A stretch of 6,832 nt of DNA from Anaerolineae bacterium (GTDB lineage: Bacteria; Chloroflexota; Anaerolineae; E26-bin7), in the NCBI GenBank assembly GCA_029933115.1, contig JAOZOT010000081.1, positions 4,491 through 11,322 of the forward strand. The letters are read 5' to 3'. A program made the translations under genes and the position numbers. Below are positions 1 to 5,407 of this stretch, piece after piece. The number at the start of each line of letters is the position of its first letter. The stretch's first letter is position 1. Below the pieces are notes generated by a model that saw only the letters and a program-made list of their open reading frames with translations, was not told the origin of the DNA and made no database searches.

Positions 1-27
1 CTCATCCCAGCGCAGTTCCTCAAACAT
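1..27 (-). CDS. Start of an unidentified gene, cut by the window edge
   Basis: An ATG at 27-25 opens a frame that stays open to the edge and reads MFEELRWDE. It overlaps the end of korC by 8 bp (the korC stop is at 22-20), which is typical of a translationally coupled next gene in the same operon. A short GGTGG lies very close upstream and a GGGG run a little further, so the ribosome binding site is only moderate. Nine residues do not allow a family assignment. They do not look like the usual N-terminus of SucC, the missing partner of SucD. The call as a gene rests on position and overlap only. Confidence 0.4.
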
Positions 28-574
28 GTCCACCGGCTACCCCTTGCCCGTACTCATATCCCCGTTCAAAGGCTTTCAGATTGAGTTCCTCTGTACCTTT
101 GGGCACCGAGGATAGCACTGCTTTCTTCATCGCCTCTACCGAGGCCAGTCCGGTGACCGCAGTGAGGAAGCCCAGCATGACCACGTTGGCCACCACTTTG
201 CGCCCCAATTCCTCAGCCAGGCGGGTGGCCGGGATGGAGAGGGTCTTCAGGCCCTCGGCTGCTTCGTCAAGCTCCACCAGGTCTTCATCAACAATCAAAA
301 GGCCATCTTTCCTGAAATCGGGCACGTACTTGTTGTAGGCTCCCTGTGACATAACCACCAGAATCGTCGGGTCAATGACGTGGGGATAACTGATGGGTTC
401 ATCGGAGATGACGACCTGGGCAGCAGCGGCTCCACCGCGCGATTCCGGTCCGTAGCTTTGGGTAAAAGTAGCGTTTTTACCATCGTGGATGGCCACCGCT
501 TCACCGATGATATAACCCGTCTTGATGATGCCTTGGCCGCCGAAACCGCTCAGCCTGATTTCCGTCCGGTTCAT
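20..574 (-). CDS. korC: 2-oxoglutarate:ferredoxin oxidoreductase, gamma subunit (KorC)
   Basis: A 184-residue protein, normal for the stand-alone gamma subunit of the 2-oxoacid:ferredoxin oxidoreductase family. Together with KorA, KorB and KorD it forms the cytoplasmic complex that oxidatively decarboxylates 2-oxoglutarate to succinyl-CoA and reduces ferredoxin. Family motifs are clear: the N-terminal GFGGQGI loop at residues 10-16 and TQSYGPESRGG at about 38-48. The start is taken as the ATG at 574 because AAGGAG sits 6 nt upstream and the product then begins just before the conserved loop. An in-frame GTG at 589 lies upstream of that site and is rejected. It follows korB by 34 bp and overlaps the next gene. 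Assignment to 2-oxoglutarate rather than another 2-oxoacid rests mainly on the four-gene D-A-B-C arrangement and the neighbouring sucD. Confidence 0.92.
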   Translation of the reverse strand: MNRTEIRLSGFGGQGIIKTGYIIGEAVAIHDGKNATFTQSYGPESRGGAAAAQVVISDEPISYPHVIDPTILVVMSQGAYNKYVPDFRKDGLLIVDEDLVELDEAAEGLKTLSIPATRLAEELGRKVVANVVMLGFLTAVTGLASVEAMKKAVLSSVPKGTEELNLKAFERGYEYGQGVAGGHV

Positions 575-580
575 ACTTCT

Positions 581-586
581 CTCCTT
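581..586 (-). promoter_or_regulatory. Ribosome binding site of korC
   Basis: AAGGAG on the minus strand lies 6 nt before the ATG at 574. It decides the start in favour of this ATG over the in-frame GTG at 589, which would place the site inside the coding region. Confidence 0.75.
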
Positions 587-608
587 CACTCCCTACAGGG
601 CGGCAATT

Positions 609-1445
609 TTACGGCCCCCGATTGCCCATCGCCCTGCTCAACCCCTCCTGGCAAAAGTCAGAGAAGGTGGGCTTCTCAATATCTACAAACACTCCTTCAA
701 TGATCTCCCCGTCCAGGTCAATGTCTACGTCTCTAGGGTTGGCGCCGTGTTTGATGACGCCTTTCTGGTGATAATATTTGAGGGAATCCAGCCCAGTGCG
801 CCGTCTTTGCCGGCGGCCATAGTTGGTGGGGCAAGGGGCGATGACCTCGACCAGGCTGAAACCTCGCTTGGCCAGGGCCTCGCCAATGGACCTTTCCAGA
901 CGCCGCACGTGAAGCATGGTCCAGCGAGCTACATAGACTGCTCCGCTGGCCGCTGCCAGGTAGGGAATGTTGAAGGGGTGCTCGAAACACCCATAGGGCG
1001 AGGTAGTGGTTCTGGCTCCAACAGGGGTGGTGGGGCCCACCTGCCCTCCCGTCATTCCATAATTGAAATTGTTGACGCAGATGACGGTCATGTCAATGTT
1101 GCGCCGGGCAGCGTGGATGAAGTGATTGCCGCCGATGGCGATGAGATCACCGTCGCCGCTAAAAATCACCACTTTGAGCTCTGGGTTGGCCAGCTTGAGG
1201 CCGGTGGCGAAGGCAATAGCCCGCCCGTGAGTGGTGTGGAAGGAATCCAGCTTGATGTAACCGGCCACCCGCCCTGTGCAGCCGATGCCGGAAACGACAG
1301 CCACCTTGTCCAAATCGAGGCCCGACTTCAGCAGGGCGCTGATGAAACAAGTCACAGCCGTGCCGATCCCACAGCCCGAGCACCAGATGTGAGGCAGACG
1401 ATCCTCTCGCAGCAGGTCATCCATTGGATGTCTTTCCGGTTCCAC
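609..1445 (-). CDS. korB: 2-oxoglutarate:ferredoxin oxidoreductase, beta subunit (KorB, thiamine diphosphate-binding)
   Basis: A 278-residue protein that carries thiamine diphosphate and one iron-sulfur cluster of the Kor complex. The TPP/Mg motif is visible as GDGD at residues 97-100 followed by VNN at 124-126. Four cysteines match the positions that bind the [4Fe-4S] cluster in this family: C22 and C25 in WCSGCG, C56 in GIGCTGR and C204 in APCPT. The GTG at 1445 is preferred as start because AAGGAG lies 9 nt upstream. An internal ATG at 1424 (residue 8, just before DDLLREDRLPH) has only a weak site and is the alternative. The gene follows korA after 42 bp and precedes korC by 34 bp. The length, cysteine set and 'YGRR' region after the last cysteine suit a 2-oxoglutarate or related 2-oxoacid enzyme rather than the long fused pyruvate oxidoreductases. 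Confidence 0.94.
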   Translation of the reverse strand: MEPERHPMDDLLREDRLPHIWCSGCGIGTAVTCFISALLKSGLDLDKVAVVSGIGCTGRVAGYIKLDSFHTTHGRAIAFATGLKLANPELKVVIFSGDGDLIAIGGNHFIHAARRNIDMTVICVNNFNYGMTGGQVGPTTPVGARTTTSPYGCFEHPFNIPYLAAASGAVYVARWTMLHVRRLERSIGEALAKRGFSLVEVIAPCPTNYGRRQRRRTGLDSLKYYHQKGVIKHGANPRDVDIDLDGEIIEGVFVDIEKPTFSDFCQEGLSRAMGNRGP

Positions 1446-1454
1446 GTCACTTCA

Positions 1455-1460
1455 CTCCTT
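1455..1460 (-). promoter_or_regulatory. Ribosome binding site of korB
   Basis: AAGGAG on the minus strand lies 9 nt before the GTG at 1445. It is the only strong Shine-Dalgarno sequence in the 42-bp korA-korB gap and supports the GTG start over the ATG seven codons further in. Confidence 0.65.
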
Positions 1461-1487
1461 TTGCCCCAAGCCTGTCTTGAGAAACGC

Positions 1488-2645
1488 TTATCTGCGTGCT
1501 GCTTTTCTGATGGCCTCCAGAACTCTCTCCGGTTTGTGGACACCGCCTCCGGGGTGTGGCACCAGGATGACCTCTGCCCGGCCGGCCGCACAACGCTCCA
1601 CTTCCAGAGCAATCTGGCCCCAATTCAGTTCGGGCACCACGAAAGCCTTTACTTTGCCGGCCAGCTCTCTCACCCGTTCCTCCGGGAAGGGCCAGACGGT
1701 GATCAGGCGCAACAATCCGACCTTGATCCCCTCCTTTCGGGCCAACTCCATAGGCCACAGGGCTGTGCGTGCCGCGATGCCGTAGGAGCAGACCACCACT
1801 TCGGCGTCCTCCAGACCATCCTCCTCCAGTTGGATGATGTCGTGTTTATTCAGCCGGATCTTGTCTATCAGGCGTTGGATCAGGGGCCACTGCGCGCTGT
1901 CGTCGGCCGTGTCCGGATAGCCCCGCTCGTCATGGGTGAGGCCCGTGGCGTGAATGCGATAGCCCTGCCCAAAGTTCACCATGGGCGGCACCAGGTCTTC
2001 ATCGGGCTTAAAAGGCAGGTACTCTTCAGGAGGGACGGTGGCCAGGCGGCGGGGGTAAAGTTCGATCTCTTCTGGGGGGGGAATGACTACCTTCTCTGTC
2101 ATGTGGCCGACTTCAGCATCAGTCATGACCAGTACCGGCAGGCGGTATTTCTCGGAGAGGTTGAAGGCCCTGATAGTGAGATCGAAAAGCTCCTGCGGAG
2201 AGCTAGGAGCCAGGGCAATGATCTCGTAAAGGCCGTGAGTGCCCCAGCGGGCTTGCATCATATCCCCCTGGCCGGCCAGGGTAGGCAGACCTGTGGATGG
2301 GCCGGCCCGCTGCACGTTGACCAGCACGCAAGGGGTTTCGGTCATGATGCCTAGCCCCAGGTTTTCCATCATGAGGCTGAAGCCCGGGCCCGAAGTGGCG
2401 GTCATAGCTTTGACCCCGCCCCAGGAGGCGCCCAGCACAGCAGCCATAGATGCGAGCTCGTCTTCCATCTGAATATAGGTGCCGCCCACTTCAGGCATAC
2501 GGCGGCTCATGCGCTCGGCGACCTCGGTAGCCGGGGTGATAGGGTAGCCGGCAAAAAAACGGCAACCGGCGCTTATGGCCCCCTCGGCACAAGCGATGTC
2601 GCCCATCATGAAAAACTCACCACTCAGAGCCCCACGCCGGCTCAC
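1488..2645 (-). CDS. korA: 2-oxoglutarate:ferredoxin oxidoreductase, alpha subunit (KorA)
   Basis: A 385-residue protein, the usual size of KorA, containing the pyrimidine-binding domain and the following transketolase-C-like domain of the 2-oxoacid oxidoreductase. Visible family signatures are CRFFAGYPITPATE at about residues 28-41, MEDE with its conserved glutamate at 60-63, TSGPGFSLMMENLGL at 84-98, and VNVQRAGPSTGLPT at 109-122. A C-terminal segment with GLLRLITVWPFPE lies at about 310-322. Translation starts at a GTG whose last two bases, with the next A, form the korD stop (GTGA, 4-bp overlap). GGAGGT lies 9 nt upstream, inside korD. This overlap suggests coupled translation and equal subunit supply. 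The in-frame methionines at residues 13-14 lie close to the conserved region and are less likely starts. The FAGYPITP form and gene order favour 2-oxoglutarate as substrate, but related 2-oxoacids cannot be excluded. Confidence 0.95.
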   Translation of the reverse strand: MSRRGALSGEFFMMGDIACAEGAISAGCRFFAGYPITPATEVAERMSRRMPEVGGTYIQMEDELASMAAVLGASWGGVKAMTATSGPGFSLMMENLGLGIMTETPCVLVNVQRAGPSTGLPTLAGQGDMMQARWGTHGLYEIIALAPSSPQELFDLTIRAFNLSEKYRLPVLVMTDAEVGHMTEKVVIPPPEEIELYPRRLATVPPEEYLPFKPDEDLVPPMVNFGQGYRIHATGLTHDERGYPDTADDSAQWPLIQRLIDKIRLNKHDIIQLEEDGLEDAEVVVCSYGIAARTALWPMELARKEGIKVGLLRLITVWPFPEERVRELAGKVKAFVVPELNWGQIALEVERCAAGRAEVILVPHPGGGVHKPERVLEAIRKAARR

Positions 2646-2917
2646 AACACTTGCACCTCCCGTTCTTCTTCCAGGCGATAGATGGCGAACTCGGGACAGA
2701 GCATCTCACAGAGACCACAGGAGACACAGCCGTCACCGTCTTTGACGTAGGGGGGATGGTAGCCTTTGGAATTGAACTCCTCCGAGACCTCCAGCACATG
2801 CTGAGGGCAAAACTCTACGCAGAAGCCGCAACCTTTACATCTCTCTTTCAGGATCTGGATGTTGCCTCGGGGGATTTTCAGGCCCTCTATGTCGAGGGGC
2901 TTCCGCCAGTATCTCAT
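2642..2917 (-). CDS. korD: 2-oxoglutarate:ferredoxin oxidoreductase, ferredoxin-like delta subunit (KorD)
   Basis: A 91-residue protein with two [4Fe-4S] ferredoxin motifs: CKGCGFCVEFCP with cysteines 27, 30, 33 and 37, and CVSCGLCEMLCP with cysteines 64, 67, 70 and 74. It is the electron-transfer subunit that passes electrons from the KorAB catalytic core to free ferredoxin. The ATG at 2917 is chosen because GGAGGG lies 6 nt upstream and the N-terminus (MRYWRKPLDIEGLKIP) is normal for KorD. The same frame stays open upstream to a start at 3103, but those 62 codons lie almost wholly in the inserted repeat element and are low-complexity, so they are not counted as protein. The gene overlaps korA by 4 bp. 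It is the first kor gene and is now separated from sucD by the insertion. Confidence 0.94.
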   Translation of the reverse strand: MRYWRKPLDIEGLKIPRGNIQILKERCKGCGFCVEFCPQHVLEVSEEFNSKGYHPPYVKDGDGCVSCGLCEMLCPEFAIYRLEEEREVQVL

Positions 2918-2923
2918 TCCCTT

Positions 2924-2929
2924 CCCTCC
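2924..2929 (-). promoter_or_regulatory. Ribosome binding site of korD
   Basis: GGAGGG on the minus strand lies 6 nt before the ATG at 2917. It sits outside the inserted element, between the left GAGAT copy and korD, so it is part of the original operon and was kept intact. Confidence 0.8.
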
Positions 2930-2931
2930 GG

Positions 2932-2936
2932 GAGAT
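2932..2936. repeat. Target-site duplication, left copy (GAGAT)
   Basis: GAGAT directly abuts the left end of the inserted element and is identical to the five bases at 3157-3161 directly abutting its right end. Confidence 0.7.
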
Positions 2937-2985
2937 GGGCTTGCGAAGCCTGGGGAGCTTGAGGGGTACCCCCTTAGCCCCGCTT

Positions 2986-2999
2986 TCTCAGCCCTGAGA
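2986..2999. repeat. Short dyad (TCTCAG/CTGAGA) inside the inserted element
   Basis: TCTCAG and CTGAGA are perfect complements separated by two bases, giving a 5-bp stem with a 4-base loop in RNA. No T-run follows on either strand, so it is not called a terminator. Nearby GGGGTACCCC at 2963-2972 is another perfect dyad. Confidence 0.45.
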
Positions 3000-3090
3000 G
3001 CAGAACTGATAGACCGGCCTCCCACCTGGTGGAGGAAAAAGAGGGCGTGTGGAGGGACACCGTTCGGCTGAGGGCTTTGACCGGGCTCCG

Positions 3091-3117
3091 CCGAGGGCCT
3101 CACGCCGAAGGCTCACG
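3091..3117. repeat. Imperfect tandem repeat inside the inserted element
   Basis: Two adjacent units, CCGAGGGCCTCACG (3091-3104) and CCGAAGGCTCACG (3105-3117), differ by one substitution and one indel. They are bracketed by GGGCT (3083-3087) and AGCCC (3122-3126), which can close a larger imperfect stem around them. Confidence 0.5.
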
Positions 3118-3156
3118 ACGAAGCCCCCCACACTCCCCGACCTGCTGCGCAAGCCC

Positions 3157-3161
3157 GAGAT
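3157..3161. repeat. Target-site duplication, right copy (GAGAT)
   Basis: GAGAT abuts the right end of the inserted element. Its last base (3161) is also the last base of the sucD stop codon on the minus strand, so the insertion point is exactly at the end of sucD without altering the protein. Confidence 0.7.
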
Positions 3162-4027
3162 CATTTCCTGCTGGCCACCAGTTCTGCGATTTCGGCCGGG
3201 TGGCGGGCTACCTTAACTCCCACCGCCTCAAGGGCCTCAACCTTCTCCGCCGCGGTGCCTGTACCTCCAGAGATGATGGCTCCAGCATGACCCATCCGTT
3301 TGCCCGGTGGGGCAGTCCGTCCGGCAATGAAAGCTGTCACCGGTTTGGTCATATTGGTGGCGATAAAGTCGGCCGCCCGCTCCTCGTCGCTGCCGCCGAT
3401 CTCGCCAATGAGCACCACCTGCTCTGTCAGCGGATCCTCTTCAAAGAGGGTGAGCATGTCAATGAAATCGGACCCGATGATGGGGTCGCCCCCGATACCG
3501 ACGCAGGTGCTCTGGCCCAGGCCCCGGAGGCTCAATTCATTGACGACTTCATAAGTGAGAGTGCCGCTGCGCGAGATCACCCCCACAGAGCCCGGCGTGT
3601 GAATGTAGGCCGGCATGATACCCACCTTGCACTCACCGGGAGTGATTATACCAGGACAGTTGGGGCCAATCAGGCGCACTCCCTTTTGATCCAGGTAAGC
3701 CCGCACCTTGAGCATATCGAGGATGGGAATCCCCTCGGTGATGCAGACGATAAGGGAGATGCCCCCGTCGGCTGCCTCATACATAGCATCGGGGGCAAAG
3801 CGAGCCGGCACAAAAATTATGGAAGTGTTGGCTTCGGTAGCAGCCACGGCTTCTCTGATGGTGTCGAAAACGGGCACCCCGTTAACCCAGCCGCCGCCTT
3901 TGCCCGGTGTTACCCCGGCCACCACGTTGGTGCCGTACTCGATCATGCGCAGGGTATGAAACTCCCCTTCTCGGCCTGTGATGCCCTGTACCACAAGGCG
4001 TGTATCCTTACCAACCAGAATACTCAT
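3161..4027 (-). CDS. sucD: Succinyl-CoA synthetase, alpha subunit (SucD)
   Basis: A 288-residue protein, the normal length of SucD. The alpha subunit binds CoA and carries the phosphohistidine in the reversible conversion of succinyl-CoA to succinate with formation of ATP or GTP. An N-terminal CoA-binding Rossmann domain shows GITGREG at 15-21 and GVTPGKGG at 38-45. The middle shows IGPNCPGIITPGE at 120-132 and GIGGDPIIGSDF at 177-188. The active-site histidine is H247 in GKRMGHAGAI. The ATG at 4027 is only 2 bp after the kamA stop, with GAGGAG 9 nt upstream inside kamA, so the two genes are translated together. The beta subunit gene sucC, usually next to sucD, is absent on both sides, so a partner must be encoded elsewhere. 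Its position between kamA and kor suggests it processes the succinyl-CoA made by Kor, though the reverse direction is possible. Confidence 0.95.
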   Translation of the reverse strand: MSILVGKDTRLVVQGITGREGEFHTLRMIEYGTNVVAGVTPGKGGGWVNGVPVFDTIREAVAATEANTSIIFVPARFAPDAMYEAADGGISLIVCITEGIPILDMLKVRAYLDQKGVRLIGPNCPGIITPGECKVGIMPAYIHTPGSVGVISRSGTLTYEVVNELSLRGLGQSTCVGIGGDPIIGSDFIDMLTLFEEDPLTEQVVLIGEIGGSDEERAADFIATNMTKPVTAFIAGRTAPPGKRMGHAGAIISGGTGTAAEKVEALEAVGVKVARHPAEIAELVASRK

Positions 4028-4029
4028 TC

Positions 4030-5304
4030 TTACTTGCTCCTCTCCCGCCGGGCCAGGCGGGCGGGCTCCAGGCTGGCCACGTCACCGCTGAATAGTCCTT
4101 CGAGACCAACCTTGGGTTGGTCGAGGCCGCGCTGCTTGCGCTCTTCGCAAATCCGACACTTCTCCGGACAACCGCCGAAACGGGTATCCTCTGGTTCCAC
4201 ATATTTGGAGATCACCCCCTCGTAGTTTCTAAAGATGACCGTGCGTTCATTTCTGCTCAGCACGTAGCAGGGGCCCACCGGGGTTTTCCCGCCGCCGCCA
4301 GGAACGTCCACGATGAATTGGGGCACGGCAAAACCAGAAGTGTGACCCCGCAGATGCTCGATGATCTCTATCCCTTTGCTGACCGAAGTGCGGAAGTGAG
4401 TGATTCCCCGCGACAGGTCGCACTGATACAGGTAATAAGGGCGGACGCGGTTCTGCACCAACCGCTGGACCAGTTCCTTCATGACGTAGGGGCAGTCGTT
4501 GACTCCTTTCAGCAGCACGCTCTGATTGCCCAAAACGATGCCGGCATCGGCCAGTCTGGCCAGGGCCTGCCGGGACTCGGCCGTGATTTCCTTGGGGTGG
4601 TTAAAATGGGTGTTGAGCCAAACCGGCTGGTACTTTTTCATCATGTCCAGCAGTTCGTCGGTGACCCGCTGAGGCATCACCACCGGTATGGACGTGCCGT
4701 AGCGCACAATCTCAACGTGGGGGATTTCGTGCAACTTGGCCACGATGTATTCCAGCCTCTCAGTTGAGAGGGTCAGCGGGTCGCCGCCGCTGAGGAGGAC
4801 ATCACGCACTCCTTTAGTATTTCGCACATAAGCGATCATCTCATCAATCTCGGCCTGCGAACGTGGCCTGTCCGTCTCCCCGGCCAGCCGCCGCCGGGTG
4901 CAGTGGCGGCAGTACATGGAGCACTGGTCGGTGACCAGAAACAGCACCCGGTCGGGGTAGCGGTGGGTGACACCGGGCACGGGTGAATCCACGTCCTCGT
5001 GCAGAGGATCGGCCATGTCCTCAGAACCGATCTTTGTTTCGAGGATGGTGGGCACGGCTCGCATCCGAATGGGGCAGGTGGGGTCGTTGGGGTCCATCAG
5101 GCTGGCGTAATAGGGGGTGATAGCCATCCGCAGGGTGTTCAGCGACTTTTCGATGACCTCCTTCTCCTCCTCGGTCAGGTTAATCACCTGACTCAGTTCC
5201 TCGACGGTGGTTATCCTATTGGCAAGCTGCCAGTGCCAGTCGTTCCACTGCGCCTCGTCCACGTCCTCCCACAGGGGGATACTCCGATAGGGTCTTCTTT
5301 CCAT
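4030..5304 (-). CDS. kamA: L-lysine 2,3-aminomutase (radical SAM, PLP)
   Basis: A 424-residue cytoplasmic enzyme that converts L-lysine to L-beta-lysine using S-adenosylmethionine, a [4Fe-4S] cluster and pyridoxal phosphate. The cluster motif CSMYCRHC has cysteines 128, 132 and 135. SGGDP at 172-176 is the family's SAM-side motif, and K340 in PGGGGK is the PLP lysine. D296 (YQCDLS) and D333 (IVDVPGGGG), 37 residues apart, correspond to the two aspartates that hold the substrate side-chain amino group in the clostridial enzyme. Glutamate 2,3-aminomutases have Lys and Asn there, so lysine is the predicted substrate. C271 and C379, C383, C386 match the structural zinc ligands, although the C-terminal spacing is C-x3-C-x2-C. 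The C-terminal extension separates it from the shorter EF-P-modifying EpmB. The ATG at 5304 follows AAGGAGG by 10 nt; upstream in-frame codons overlap the previous gene and are rejected. Confidence 0.95.
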   Translation of the reverse strand: MERRPYRSIPLWEDVDEAQWNDWHWQLANRITTVEELSQVINLTEEEKEVIEKSLNTLRMAITPYYASLMDPNDPTCPIRMRAVPTILETKIGSEDMADPLHEDVDSPVPGVTHRYPDRVLFLVTDQCSMYCRHCTRRRLAGETDRPRSQAEIDEMIAYVRNTKGVRDVLLSGGDPLTLSTERLEYIVAKLHEIPHVEIVRYGTSIPVVMPQRVTDELLDMMKKYQPVWLNTHFNHPKEITAESRQALARLADAGIVLGNQSVLLKGVNDCPYVMKELVQRLVQNRVRPYYLYQCDLSRGITHFRTSVSKGIEIIEHLRGHTSGFAVPQFIVDVPGGGGKTPVGPCYVLSRNERTVIFRNYEGVISKYVEPEDTRFGGCPEKCRICEERKQRGLDQPKVGLEGLFSGDVASLEPARLARRERSK

Positions 5305-5407
5305 GTAAATAAAGCCTCCTTCAGTCAGCCTATGGTGAATCCGGTCCACCCCAGTTGCCTGGGCCGCAAGCGGGATGAACAACCCTACGACTGACCAATC
5401 AAGTGAC
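5305..5407 (-). other. Intergenic leader between the LYS9-like gene and kamA
   Basis: This 103-bp gap is long for the operon. On the minus strand it contains CCCAG-GCAA-CTGGG (5350-5363), a 5-bp stem with a GNRA-type loop, about 45 nt before the kamA start. No T-run follows, so it is not an intrinsic terminator, and the gap is too short for a lysine riboswitch. No clear -35/-10 pair is seen. It may be an RNA-processing or translation-control leader, or simply spacer. Confidence 0.3.
5315..5321 (-). promoter_or_regulatory. Ribosome binding site of kamA
   Basis: AAGGAGG on the minus strand lies 10 nt before the ATG at 5304. It decides the kamA start and rules out the frame extension that would begin at 5475 inside the upstream gene. 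Confidence 0.8.

Larger units (their letters stand above)
2937..3156. mobile_element. MITE-like non-autonomous insertion between sucD and korD
   Basis: A 220-bp segment without a credible gene. Its ends are exact inverted repeats, GGGCTTGCG at 2937-2945 and CGCAAGCCC at 3148-3156. The match continues imperfectly inward: 2937-2966 aligns with the reverse complement of 3124-3156, sharing AGC, GGGGAG and GGGG blocks with small gaps. It is flanked by GAGAT on both sides. Deleting the element plus one GAGAT leaves 18 nt between the sucD stop and the korD ATG, with the korD ribosome binding site intact. Termini, duplication, small size and lack of a transposase are the marks of a miniature inverted-repeat element mobilised in trans. 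Five-bp duplications and roughly 30-bp G-rich ends occur in Tn3-type elements and some other families; the family cannot be named here. Inside are short dyads and a tandem repeat that could fold in the operon mRNA. Confidence 0.72.

Noticed and set aside
522..2354. A 610-codon open frame on the plus strand, opposite korB and korA
   Set aside because: It lies antisense to two genes with clear catalytic motifs, shows no recognisable domain, and is explained by codon bias on the other strand.
3036..3060. Possible intrinsic terminator within the inserted element on the minus strand
   Set aside because: The hairpin before the five-T run has only a 4-bp stem and is offset from the run, too weak to call as a terminator.
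3029..4225. A 398-codon plus-strand open frame opposite sucD and reaching into the inserted element
   Set aside because: It is antisense to a well-supported sucD, low in recognisable motifs, and starts inside the repeat element.
4117..4767. A plus-strand open frame opposite kamA
   Set aside because: It is a shadow of kamA, whose radical-SAM and PLP motifs prove the minus-strand reading.
4030..5304. EpmB-type EF-P beta-lysylation enzyme
   Set aside because: At 424 residues with a C-terminal cysteine motif, the protein matches full-length KamA, not the shorter EpmB, and no epmA or efp gene is nearby.
5305..5407. Lysine riboswitch before kamA
   Set aside because: The gap is 103 bp, shorter than the lysine riboswitch fold, and its multi-helix core is not recognisable.
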